A stretch of DNA of 64,000 nt from Theocolax elegans (taxonomy: Eukaryota > Arthropoda > Insecta > Hymenoptera > Cerocephalidae), in assembly GCA_026168455.1 (NCBI GenBank), contig CM047430.1, positions 6,427,277 to 6,491,276 on the forward strand. Reading direction: 5' to 3'. This document shows, one piece after another, positions 21,061 through 32,128 of this stretch (positions are counted from its first letter, which is position 1; each line of letters begins with the position of its first letter). The position numbers and the translations under genes were made by a program. Below the pieces are notes generated by a model that saw nothing but the letters and a program-made list of their open reading frames with translations, ran no database searches and was not told the DNA's origin.

Positions 21061-21829
21061 TTGGCGACGAGTCGGAAACAATATCACAGTGTTTGTAAAA
21101 ATTTAAAAATTATGAAAGTAAAAGATGATTCAAAAGTGCCATATCTTCTACATTATATTGGTACAGCAGCGTTTGATAATCTGTGTGATTATTTGGGTTC
21201 TAAGGATCCGTTTACAAAAACATATGAAGGATTACAAGAAGATTTACAAAACTTATATTCTCCACCTGTACTAGAAATTGCTGGAAATTTCAAATTCAAT
21301 TGTCGTAAACAACAACCTGGCGAGGATATACAATCATTTGCGAATGCATTAAACAAATTAAGCTTAATGTGTGAATTTCGAAATTTCCAGAAAACCGCTT
21401 TGCGAAATCAGTTTGTGTTTGGTCTTGCAAATAAGCGTGTTCAAAATAGGCTATTAGAAACGAAAGATCTTACAAACGACAAATGATTACAAACAGCTTC
21501 AGCCATGGAACTAACGCGAATCGGGTGTATTAAATAAGCTGGCATTAAGTGACGACGCTATAGTCTATATAAACACAGATTGGAAATCCAACCATAAGAA
21601 ACCTGCTTACAAAAAGAAACAAACTAATACATATTCCAATCAAAAAGGGCAAATTAGCAAACAAAATATTCAATGTCACCGATGTGGAGGCAATCACCTA
21701 GCGAATAAATGCACGCTATGTAAACAAATAAAATGCAATTTTTGTGGAGGTGCCGGTCATTTATCAAAAGTTTGCTTTAAAAAGAAATCTAAATCAAGAT
21801 ATACAAATTCCATACAACATCTGCCAACT
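21061..21829 (+). pseudogene. Gypsy element 1 gag with two zinc knuckles
   Basis: The first 141 residues are open (capsid-like, with EDIQSFANALNKLSLMCEF) and end in a TGA at 21484. The frame then shifts, and further on carries two CCHC zinc knuckles: CHRCGGNHLANKC and CNFCGGAGHLSKVC (about 21676-21780). Gag forms the particle that packages the element RNA. Close packing with the LTR and pol gives the usual LTR-gag-pol order. It is inactive as it stands. Confidence 0.8.
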
Positions 21830-23719
21830 ATGGAAGAATCGGGTGAAATCTTGGAAATTTTATCAGCGGAGCAGACAAATGGAAGAGATAAATTTTGGAC
21901 AACGCTATCGGTACAAGGTAAATCAATACAATTTGAAGTGGATAGTGGTGCTGCAGTTACGTTAATAGGTGAAGAGATGGCAAAACAACTTTTTAAGGGG
22001 TATCCGTTACTAGCTACGAAATTACAGTTGGTGTCATATTGTGGTCGTCAAATTCGAATTTTGAGATACATATCAGTAAATGTTTCTTACGAGGACAATA
22101 TTTACAAACTACACTTATACATAACTGAAATAGATCGTCATCCATTATTAGGCCGCGAATGGATAAGAGCATTTTTAAAAACAAAACTTACAGATAATTT
22201 ATTTTCTATATTTGAAATAAATAATTGTGATTACAATCCCAACATTAAGGAACTTTTTAGTAAATACAAAAATCTAACGCGCAAAGATATGAGTAGCATT
22301 CGCGGAATTAAAGCTAAATTAATATTGAAAGATAATGCTAAACCCGTGCACTTAAAATCTAGACCAGTACCGTTCACATTTCTACCACTAGTTGAACAAG
22401 AATTAAATAGGTTAGAAAAAGAACGAATTTTAGAAAAAGTAGATGCTTCTGAATTTGCAACTCCGATTGTACCGGTATTAAAAAAGAATAATTGCGTTAG
22501 ATTGTGCGGTGATTATAGCGTTACTGTGAATCCCCAATTGCATATAGATGATCATCCCTTACCAAGTATTGAAGATTTGTTTACAGGAATGTTTGAATGC
22601 ACTATATTTTCAAAAATTGACATAAAACAAGCCTATTTGCAATTGGAAGTTGACGAAAGCAGCGCAAATATTTTAACCTTAACCATATACATGTAAACGA
22701 TTAATGTACGGTGAAGCGCCCGCATCAGCGATTTGGCAAAAAGTATTAGATAATCGACTTCGTCACATTCCAGGTGTCAAATGTTTTATTGATGATATTC
22801 GAATTGCAGCTAAAACTATGAAAGATCATTTACAAAGAGTTGAATCGGTATTACAAATTTTAGATGCGCATAATATAAAAATTAATTTAGATAAAAATGA
22901 ATTTTTAAAATCGGAAATTGAATATTACGGTTACATAATAAATAAGAATGGTATAAATAAAGATAAAGAAAGATGGAAGCTGTTGAGAAAATGCCTAGAC
23001 CTATGAACGTAAGCCAAGTTCGCGCATTAATAGGTATGATAAACTATTATCACAGATTTATAAAGAATATACACCAAATTTTGAAGCCTCTGTACGATTT
23101 ACTACAAAATGAATCTAAATTTAAATGGACAATAGTTCATGAAGCAGCTTTCAAAGGAGCGAAGCGAGCTTTTACAAGTGATAAATGTTTGGAATTTTAT
23201 AATCCAAAACTTCCTTTAGTACTTGCAACCGATGCTAGTCATTATGGCGTAGGAGCGGTACTTTCTCATCGGTTTCCTGACGGACAAGAAAAAGCTATTC
23301 AGTACATATCGAAAATGGTCAATAAGACCCAGCAAAAATACAGTCAGATAGACAAAGAAGCATTTGCTATTGTGTACGCTGTAAAACGTTTTCATTTATA
23401 TTTAGTTGGAAATAAGTTCATACTTGTTACGGATAATAGACCGTTAACACATATTTTTGCACCGAACAAAAGTTTACCAATTTACAGTGCTATGCGTATG
23501 CAACACTATGCTATATTTTTACGTGGTTTTAATTATGAAATTGGATATAAAACGTCAAAAGAAAATGCAAATGCTGATTGTTTGTCGAGGCTGCCTGTGT
23601 GTGAAACAGATAAAGAATTGGATGTTGTAAATATTTATTATACGAATGTAATTGAAAATTTACCTGTTACACCGGATGAAATTATACGAGCGAGTATGAA
23701 TAATATATATATAAATTGA
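21830..23719 (+). pseudogene. Gypsy element 1 pol: protease, reverse transcriptase, RNase H
   Basis: Domains in order: aspartic protease with FEVDSGAAVTLIGEE and LLGREWI; reverse transcriptase (LPSIEDLFTGMFECTIFSKI, DIKQAYLQLEVD, then CFIDDIRIA with the catalytic IDD); RNase H (LATDASHYGVGAVLSHR, KEAFAIVYAVKRFHLYL, ILVTDNRPLTHIF, ENANADCLSRL). Frameshifts near 22690 and 22960 break it into three frames. The resemblance is to the insect K02A2.6-like gypsy lineage. The coding sequence resumes after two nested insertions, at about 25118. Confidence 0.85.
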
Positions 23720-24115
23720 TGAATCGGTACTTATGCCGACAAATTCTTACGAGAAATGGGAATTGTGCTTACTTTGGGGGAATTATGCCGACGTCAGCAT
23801 ATTCCACCGAAAATTCAACCATGTATCGGTACTTATGCCGACACACAAAAAAATCGGAAAATTAGCTTTGTAAGCCCCGCTTTGACGTTATATAACATAA
23901 TATTAATGAAGGATTGAAGTCATAACGTCTTTCGAGGTGCCGGAGGCCGGAGGCTCACAAAGCTAATTTTCCGATTTTTTGTGTGTCGGCATAAGTACCG
24001 ATACATGCTTGAATTTTCGGTGGAATTATGCTGACGTCGGCATAATTCCCCCAAAGTAAGCACAATTCCCATTTCCCGTAAGAATTTGTCGCCATAAGTA
24101 CCGATTCATCAATTT
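23713..24115. mobile_element. 0.4-kb palindromic MITE-like insertion in gypsy 1
   Basis: Terminal inverted repeats of about 165 bp (23713-23876 and 23953-24115) begin AAATTGATGAATCGGTAC. Each arm contains CGGTACTTATGCCGAC twice. The flanks are TATATA. It carries no ORF and splits the gypsy pol between RNase H and integrase. Confidence 0.78.
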
Positions 24116-24121
24116 ATATAT

Positions 24122-25117
24122 GGGGTATTCCACGTGAAGTGGTCCGATCAAAATTTTAAAATGCACCAAATTTTGGGTACACTTTGCAAATGTTTTTCAG
24201 AATACAGAAAAAAATTTTTAGGTACTGGAATCTATTTGCTCAAAAGTTATTCTAACCTCAAAAAGTGAATTTTTCCATATTTTTTTCAACACCAGCTGGG
24301 TTTACCGCTATATAACTCAAAATCTATCAACTTTTACTATAGAACATTATATGTAACATTCGTTGCTAATTATATCTAGAATTTATTCTTCTGGGTTAGA
24401 ATTTCTAATCTCAAGGTCAATGTTACATAAACTACATGTCAATATTCAACTTGAAAAAAGTGCAAGTGCGCCACCTTTGATTTTTTCATCCAAAAGTCTA
24501 AAAGAAAGCTTGGAGCAATACCTTTCAAATGGTCTGTAGCATTTTTATGGCCTCCAATTCTGTAATAAGTTATGACAATTTAAAGGAACACGAAATTTTT
24601 TTAAAAATTTAAATGGGAATTACCATGTTAATTTTTGTGAATTTTTTGTCTTTCTTTAAATTGTCATAACTTTTTACAGAATTGGAGGCCATAAAAATGC
24701 TACAGACCATTTGAAAGGTATTGCTCCAAGCTTTCTTTCAGACTTTTGGATGAAAAAATCAAAGGTGGCGCACTTGCACTTTTTTCAAGTTGAATATTGA
24801 CATGTAGTTTATGTAACATTGACCTTGAGATTAGAAATTCTAACCCAGAAGAATAAATTTTAGATATAATTAGCAACGAATGTTACATATAATGTTCTAT
24901 AGTAAAAGTTGATAGATTTTGAGTTATATAGCGGTAAACCCAGCTGGTGTTGAAAAAAATATGGAAAAATTCACTTTTTGAGGTTAGAATAACTTTTGAG
25001 CAAATAGATTCCAGTACCTAAAAATTTTTTTCTGTATTCTGAAAAACATTTGCAATGTGTACCCAAAATTTGGTGCATTTTAAAATTTTGATCGGACCAC
25101 TTCACGTGGAATACCCC
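24122..25117. mobile_element. 1.0-kb palindromic insertion in gypsy 1
   Basis: Arms of 464 bp each (24122-24585 and 24654-25117) start GGGGTATTCCACGTGAAG, with a 68-bp centre. The arms differ by only a few bases. It lies directly beside the 0.4-kb element in the same TATA-rich target. No coding capacity. It resembles the 1.65-kb palindrome in architecture but not in sequence. Confidence 0.8.
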
Positions 25118-25124
25118 ATATATA

Positions 25125-25906
25125 TATAAAACATAATTGATAAATTGAAAAACGGTAAAATCATAACGAATAAAGATACATGGGGAATAAATACCCAAGA
25201 GTTTTCTACAGAAAATGATATTTTGATTCGTGGTCATAAGATAGTAATTCCAAAAGTATTACAATCACGAGTATTAAAAGAGTTACATATAGGTAATTTT
25301 GGAATTGTAAAAATGAAATGTCTTGCGAGAGGGCACTGTTGGTGGCTCAATATAGACAAAGATATTGAAAATTTAGTTAAAAGTTGTATGGAATGTCAAT
25401 CTGTGAGAAACAATCCAGTAAAAGCGGATAAGCATGTATGGGAGCCAGCAACAGAGCCGTTCGAGCGCGTCCATGTGGACTTCGCAGGTCCTTTCATGAA
25501 TAAAATATTTTTTATACTAGTTGATACGTTTTCTAAGTGGCCGGAAGTGTACATTGTAAAAAACATGCTAAGCGAAAATACAATACTAATTTGCAAAAAA
25601 AATTTTGCATGTTTTGGTTATCCAAAAGTGTTAGTATCTGATAATGGTAGAACGTTCACATCAGGATTATTTAAAAAATTTTTAAAATAAAATGGTATTT
25701 TACATAAATTAATTGCGCCATTTCATCCAGCGACTAATGGACAGGCTGAACGCTATGTACAATTAATTAAGAATTCCCTGCGTAAAGTTGCGAGTCAAAC
25801 AAATTTAGATTACGAATTGCAAACTATTTTGCTCCAATATAGGACAATGATGCATAGTGAAACGCGTATGTCACCTTCAGAATTAATGCTAGGGAGGAAA
25901 GTAAGA
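25125..25906 (+). pseudogene. Gypsy element 1 pol, integrase part
   Basis: Continues pol after the nested insertions. H2C2-type zinc-binding region (LHIGNFGIVKMKCLARGHCW, CMECQSV), then the integrase catalytic core: HVDFAGPFMNKIFFILVDTF with the first Asp, LVSDNGRTFTSGLF with the second, and, after a stop at 25688-25690, HPATNGQAERYVQLIKNSLR with the catalytic Glu. It is cut at about 25906 by the half-palindrome, so the C-terminal domain and 3' LTR are missing. Confidence 0.82.
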
Positions 25907-26196
25907 ACCGCGTACGTTATACGTATGTAGTAAGGATATTCCCCAAGAAGTGGCGCTGTATGGGTGCATCGATGTTGGGGTTAGCAGTTTTAGACTAATC
26001 AGAAAGGTTTTTCTTTCAATTATCGCCGCTTTTCGATGCACAGCCCAATTCTCTGCATCATTTTATATATCCTGTGCAAATTTCATTGAAATCTAGCAGC
26101 AAATAACGAAGAATAGTGTGAAACTGTAATTGCGAATATGTGCCATTAGGTAGAGTTACTCTGATGGTAAAAATGCTAGCTTCGACGTCCTCTTAA
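25907..26196 (+). mobile_element. Half copy of the TTAA-flanked palindromic element
   Basis: 286 bp nearly identical to 30855-31145, from ACCGCGTACGTTATACG to GACGTCCTC followed by TTAA. It corresponds to the central loop plus right arm of the complete palindrome. The break on the gypsy side is exactly at the centre of that palindrome, so this could be a deletion derivative or a template-switch product. Confidence 0.7.
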
Positions 26197-26830
26197 TTGA
26201 TTTCTTTTGCAAATTAATATGCACTATTTCGGATGCAATTCTTTTATCACGGCTTATTTCTTTGTCTAAAATTTTGAAATTTTGCCAATCAAACTCGTGT
26301 TTTTTGCTTTGTACATGTTGAAAAACAACAGAATATTTTCTTTTTTTACGTTTATTTACTCGTGTGATTATTTATCTTTTTGTTTGTCCTACGTAAGATA
26401 CATCACATTCCTTGCAGTTTAGCTTGTATACTACATTATTTAATATATTTCTATCTGTAATGTCTTTTCCTTTGATTATGATATCATTTAATATATTTTC
26501 TACAGATGGAATGGTTTTAATTCCATGTTTTTTTAAATTGATCGTCATTTTTTCATAGAGAACTTTAGAATAAGGTAAAATAAGGACCTGTTTAAATTTA
26601 GTACTTTCGATTCTGCTTCGATTATTTTGTTGGTTATTTCAGATAGCAAGACGTTTCTTTATGTATTTTTCTATAAATCCCTCCGGATAATTATTTTTAA
26701 TCAAATACTCTTTTATTTTAATTATATTATTTTGATGAAATTTTTGGTTAGACAATTTGATTGATCCGTTAATTAAATTATAGATCATATCAATTTTACG
26801 TGATATTGGATGTGCAAATTAACAAATATT
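26197..26830 (-). pseudogene. Penelope-like element fragment (RT tail and GIY-YIG)
   Basis: The minus strand holds NNYPEGFIEKYIKKRL, ILPYSKVLYEKM and then the GIY-YIG signature NVVYKLNCKECDVSYVGQTK, followed by NKRKKRKYSVVFQH. In-frame stops interrupt it (for example after the TKR). It is the same family as the plus-strand fragment at 27221-27545, which lies head to head with it. Confidence 0.78.
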
Positions 26831-27220
26831 ATGAACACTGACAGTTGTATTAAGAATTTAACTAATATCCAGTTACCTAAGAACGTCACTGATATAATAT
26901 CATTTGGACAAAAATTTAGTTTGTAGATTAGGTATTATATCGATAATTGATGAACACACTGTATTGTTTACATTACATTGCAACGTTTCGATGGAAATTC
27001 TCCATGCTCTAAAATAATAAAATACCGATAATTTAGATAAAATATTTGGAAAATTTTGTTTATATAAATAAAATACACAATGATCTTGCTAATTCTCTGA
27101 GACAAAATTTAGTTGAAAATTTAAATACATACGGATATGGGCTATAGCATTAGAATATAGGATCATTGCGTCTATTGCAAAATAGTATAATCTTACGTAT
27201 AAATAAACAATAATGAAAGA
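26831..27220. other. Spacer between two inverted Penelope fragments
   Basis: AT-rich and non-coding. A GAAACGTTGC word preceded by a GGA/TCC hairpin on the minus strand (about 26981-27010) looks like a decayed hammerhead stem II and GAAA, without the CTGANGA core. The last 90 bp are the dispersed segment also present at 20515-20607. Confidence 0.4.
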
Positions 27221-27545
27221 ATGTTGCGAAAAAAAATTAAAACCATTCCATCTCTAGAAAATAAATTAAATAACATTATAATCAAAGTGAAAGACATTAC
27301 AGATAGAAATACATTAAATAATGTAGTATACAAGCTTAACTGTAAGGAACGTGATGTATCTTACGTAGAACGAACAAAAAGACAAATAAACACACGAGTA
27401 AATAAACATAAAAAAAGAAATATTCTGTTGTTTTTCAACATGTACCAAGCAAAAAACACGAGTTTGATTGGCAAATATTCAAAGCTATAGACAAAAAAAT
27501 AAGCCGTAATAAAAGAATTGCATCCTAAATGGTGCATATTAATAA
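27221..27545 (+). pseudogene. Penelope-like GIY-YIG fragment
   Basis: 89 open residues, with NNVVYKLNCKERDVSYVERT and KRQINTRVNKHKKR. The nuclease Gly of YxG is replaced by Glu (YVER instead of YVGQ), which should inactivate it. It is homologous to 26197-26830 in the opposite orientation. The 28-bp minisatellite starts directly after it. Confidence 0.75.
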
Positions 27546-27564
27546 CCCAAAAATTCAATTAATA

Positions 27565-29816
27565 ACGTTTTTCCAAGCGATTTTTCAGTTAACGTATTCT
27601 CCAAGCGAATTCTTAGTTAACGCGTGTTCCAAGCGATTTCTCAGTTAAATCGTTCTCCAAGCGATTTCTCAGTTAACGTGTTCTCCAAGAGAATTCTGAG
27701 ATAACGTATTCTGCAACCAAATTCCGTGTTAATGCGTTGTCCAAGCAATTTTTGAGTAATAGTGTTCTGCAACTTAAATGTTATTTAACGTATTTTCCAA
27801 GGGATTTTTTAATTAAAGTATTCCCAACGTATTGTTTAACCAATTTCTGAGAAAACGTGTTTTTCAAGCGATTATTGAGTTGACGTGTCCTCAAAGCGAT
27901 TTCTAAATTAACGTGACTTTCAAGCGAATTCTGAGTTTACGTATCCTGTAAGCGAATAATGAGTCAAAGTTCTTCCCAAGCGAATTCTGAGGTAACCATT
28001 TCTGTAAGCGTTTTTTCAGTTGCCGTTTTCTCCAACCAGACTCTGGGTTAGCTTGTTTTCCAAGCGATTTTTAAGTTAATATATTCTACAACTAAATTCT
28101 GAGTTAACGTGTTCTCCAAGCGAATTCTGCGTTAACGTGATTTCCAAGCGAATTCTGAGTTAACCTGTTTTTCAAGCGATTTTTGAAATAACGTGTTTTC
28201 CTAGTGATTATTGAGTTAACGTATTCTGCAACCGAATTCTGAATTAATGTGGTCTCCAAGCGTTTTCTGACTTACCATGTTATTTAATCGAGTTCTGAGT
28301 TAACGCATTCTCAATGCGTAATCTGAGTTAAAGTGTACTCTAAGCGCTTTCTCAGTTAACGGGTTTTCCCAGCGATTTCTGAGTTAACATATTCTTCTAG
28401 CAAACTCTAAGTTAACGTGTGTTCCAATCGATTTTCAAATTAATGTATTCTGCAACCAAATTCTGATTTAACGTGTTCTCTAAGCGTTTTCTCAGTCAAT
28501 GTATTCTCCAAGCGAGTTCTGAGTTTAATTAGTGTCCAAGCGAATTCTGAGTTAACGAGTTCTCCAAGCGATTTCTCATTTAACGTGTTCGCTAAGAGAA
28601 TTCTGAGTCAAGGTATTCTTCTACCGAATTCTGAATAAACGGGTTTTCGATGCGATTTCTGAGTTAACGAGTTCTCCAAGCGATTTCTCATTTAACGTGT
28701 TCTCTAAGAGAATTCTGAGTCAAGGTATTCTTCTACCAAATTCTGAATAAACGGGTTTTCGATACGATTTCTGAGTTAACGTTATTTTCAAGCGAATTCT
28801 GAGTTGACGTATTCTCCAAGCGAATACTGAGTCAACGTTTTTCCCAAGCGAATTCTGAGGTAACCTTTTCTGTAAGCAATTTTTCAGTTACCGTTTTCTC
28901 CAACCAGAATCCGAGTTAGCTTGTTTCCAAGCGATTTCTGATTTAACCTGTATTCCAAGCAATATTTGAGATAACGTGTTTTTCTAGTAATTTTTGTGTT
29001 AACGTATTCTGCAACCGAATTCTGAGTTAACGTGTTCTCCAAGCGTTTTCTCAGTTAACATGTTCTCCAATCGAGTTCTGAGTTAACATGTTCTCCACGC
29101 GATTTCTCAGTTAACGTATTTTCTAACCGAATTCTGAGTTATCCTGTTTTCCTAGCCATTTTTGAAATCACGTGTTTCCTGGCGATTTTTCAGTAAACGT
29201 ATTCTCAAAGCGATTTTGAGTTCACGTATTCTGCAACCAAATTATGACTAAACGTGTTCTTCAACCAAATTCTGAGTTAGCGTATTATCAAAGCAAATTC
29301 GGAGTTAACCTGTTTTTTAAGCGATTTTTGTGATAATGTGTTTTCCAAACGATTTCTGAGTTAACGTGTGTTCCAAGTGATTTTTGAGTATACGTGTTCT
29401 CCAAATAAATTCTTATTTAACGTATTTTGCAATAGATTTTAGAATTAATCTATTCCCAACCAAATTCTGAGTTAACGATTTCGCCAAGCGATTTCTCAGT
29501 TAACGTGTTCTCCAAGCGATTTTTATGTTAACATATTCTGCAACCAAATTCTGAGTTAACGTGTACTCCAAGCGATTTCTCAGTTAACGTATTTATCAAG
29601 CGAATACTGAGTGATAGTTGTTCCCAATCAAATTGTGAGGTTACCATTTCTGTAAGAGATTTTTCAGTTACCGTTTTCTCCAACCAGACTCTGAGTTAGC
29701 TTGTTTTCCATGCGATTTTTGAGTTAACATATTCTGCAACCAAATTCTGAGTTATCGTGTTCTTCAAGCGATTTCTCAGTTAGCGTCTTCTCCAAAAGAA
29801 CTCCGAGTCAACGTAT
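27565..29816. repeat. 28-bp minisatellite array
   Basis: About 80 tandem units of CCAAGCGATTTCTCAGTTAA plus CGTGTTCT, with strong variation between units (CGAATTCTGAG and CAACCAAATTCTGAG variants). The period is 28 bp at the start (27568-27680). Each unit holds a GTTAAC palindrome and many hold GAATTC. No coding capacity. It adjoins a Penelope fragment, and a small related cluster at 20325-20455 is also near Penelope relics. Confidence 0.9.
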
Positions 29817-30633
29817 GGAACACGTGCGGCAGTTTCTCATGACTAGATCTCTGACGAAGTGTCTCCAATCACTCTCGCCAATACGCCAGATAGCTTCGCC
29901 TAATTTGACTTTCATATAAGGAATTTAAGTGCTGGTTCAGTCACACCTTATACGATAAGCTTGACAGGTCTCCATTTAAATTTGTACTGTTCGACACCAT
30001 CTGATCGTACAAGAAAGACCATGGCGTCAGAACCGAAAAGTGCTTTAAAGTACTATCCATCTAGTCTTACCAAAAAAAATAGCCAGTTATCCGATTGGAT
30101 GCCAGCAATCAACTACTAGATTTGACTGTCGACGTTAGGAGTCGATGCCGTGTGCGTCATTTTAGACGTATTTGATGCGGCACCTCCCCCTCTTGAACTG
30201 TACTCCTCGGTAACGAGTTTCTACGGTTCATACTTTGCACACCATCAACAACTACCTTCTCCACCAAGGGCTCCTTGTTGAGGACAATTTCCTTCTCCAC
30301 CAAGGACTTCTTGTTCTCTTTACCAGGTGTGTCACAGCGGTGTCACGATGAGCAACAACCAAAGAGATAACGATCTCTTTACGCCTTCTTCACCCATTCT
30401 ATCTCTGATACCACAGTATATTTTCCTTTGGTTCTTTAGCCCAATTGTTAGCTTCACGCTTTTGTTTGTCTAATAAGGTTCCTTGTTACGTTTTTCCTTG
30501 CTAAGCTTGGGTGGGACTAACAGGTTGTGTTCTAAGAACTTTTCCATCTGTCGAATCCCCAGAACGTTTAGGATCTTTACACTCAGACTTACTTTCAACA
30601 CCAACTTCGGTCTGAGTGGGAATTTGGTCTCCG
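29817..30633 (-). pseudogene. Decayed retrotransposon coding remnant (probably the gag-pol of 31146-32998 continued)
   Basis: The minus strand shows stretches of plausible but broken coding: VGVESKSECKDPKRSGDSTD, KSLVEKEIVLNKEPLVEKVV and WRIGESDWRHFVRDLVMRNC, separated by stops. It lies immediately beyond the TTAA palindrome inserted into the gag element, on the same strand, and its composition is less AT-rich than the surroundings. I recognise no catalytic motif, so identity rests on position. Confidence 0.4.
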
Positions 30634-31145
30634 TTAAGAGGACGTCGAAGCTAGCATTTTTACCATCAGAGTAACTCTACCTAATGGCACATTTTTCGCA
30701 ATTACAGTTTCACACTAATCTTCGTTATTTGCCGCTGGATTTCAATGAAATTTGCACAGGATATATAAAATGATGCAGAAAATTGGGCTGTGCATCGAAA
30801 AGCGGCGAAAATTGAAAGAAAAACCTTTCTGATTAGTCTAAAACTGCTAACCCCAACCGCGTACGTTATACGTATGTAGTAAGGATATTCCCCAAGAGGT
30901 GGCGCTGTATGGGTGCATCGATGTTGGGGTTAGCAGTTTTAGACTAATCAGAAAGGTTTTTCTTTTAATTTTCGCCGCTTTTCGATGCACAGCTCAATTC
31001 TCTGCATCATTTTATATATCCTGTGCAAATTTCATTGAAATCTAGCAGCAAATAACGAAGAATAGTGTGAAACTGTAATTGCGAATATGTGCCATTAGGT
31101 AGAGTTACTCTGATGGTAAAAATGCTAGCTTCGACGTCCTCTTAA
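30634..31145. mobile_element. 0.5-kb palindromic element with TTAA target duplication
   Basis: TTAA at 30634-30637 and 31142-31145 flank an inverted repeat whose ends are GAGGACGTCGAAGCTAGC and its complement. Left arm 30638-30854, right arm about 30920-31141, central loop of about 65 bp. TTAA duplication is the signature of piggyBac-type insertion, although the termini do not start with CCC as classic piggyBac ends do. It interrupts the gag-pol remnant. A half copy lies at 25907-26196. Confidence 0.72.
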
Positions 31146-32120
31146 GGATTTTAGAGAAGTCAGCAAATAATTTGCTAGACTTCTTAAAGAGTTGAAAGGG
31201 TTCTCCGACGTTAAACTCTTGCCCTTGCAAACCACGCGGTTTACTTACTGCAGTGCAGGGCGCCCGGGGCAGCTCGGGTGCCCTGCGTTAAGGTTTCCCA
31301 CGTTTTGGAGGAACCTGACGCAGTTCGGACACATTTGAAGTGTAATGCCGCTGGCTCCACGCAGCTGGCACTCCTTTGCTACCAATTCAGTAGAGCACTG
31401 CTTAGCGGAGTGCCCAATATTTCCTCATCGGTAGCAGGTTCGGCTCGGGCAATCCGACGACCTATGACCGACTTTTAGGCATGTGAAACACACGCCGACA
31501 AAGTTGGTGCTCAGGTTCGTTGGGTTTACTGCCGTCGCCTAAGGTTGCACATACCTCACCAGATTTTGTGCCATTTGTGGGACAAAAAAATTTTGCTGAG
31601 GCAGTTGAGAATCCGTCAAAGAACGTCTTTCCTTTTACCCGAGCTCTGCTTTTGTTGCCCAGGTGACTATTAAGAAACAAGCACGTACGATACGGATTTC
31701 GAAAAGCGGGCCCTCACTACATTATTTGATTTGCCGTACCGTTTCTCAAAACTATTAGCGTCGTTGGATATATCGTACACAGCGACTACTTCGTGTTCGT
31801 TTGATAAGAGTTTGACGAGTTCTTCGCACTTTTCTTGCTCTGCTTTTTAATAGTTTTCTTGGACGACTGTTTATCCGAATAAGAAGACTCATCCTTACTC
31901 CTTTTGGTAACAGTCGCCACTTTACCCGAAACTCGTGCTCCACCACTCTGTTTCTGGAAAGCTTCTGGTACGAGCTTTTTGCGCTTAACGTTGGAACAAG
32001 ATAATTTCGTGTCCCATGTAAAGTGCTGCTCGTACTCTTCTGATTTGACGTATTGGTATGTACCTACGGTAATCTGGCCTCATCTGCGAGTAGGCCATCT
32101 TCACCTGTTGTTCTAATGAG
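31146..32120 (-). pseudogene. LTR element gag, C-terminal part with zinc knuckles
   Basis: The minus strand holds CFTCLKVGHRSSDC, a standard CX2CX4HX4C knuckle, then a second knuckle CYR*GNIGHSAKQC in which the second Cys codon is now a stop. A basic linker lies upstream (KSRARVKGKTFF). It continues the gag of 32129-32998 with frameshifts. The first ~135 bp after 32120 are also present in the plus-strand copy, up to 48754. Confidence 0.7.
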
Positions 32121-32128
32121 GGAGGGCA

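Noticed and set aside
26981..27010. Hammerhead-like GAAACGTTGC with a preceding hairpin (minus strand)
   Set aside because: A stem and GAAA are visible but there is no CTGANGA core; at best a fossil, so not listed as a ribozyme.
27565..29816. Possible CRISPR or coding repeat
   Set aside because: 28-bp units are directly adjacent with no spacers and no long open frame.
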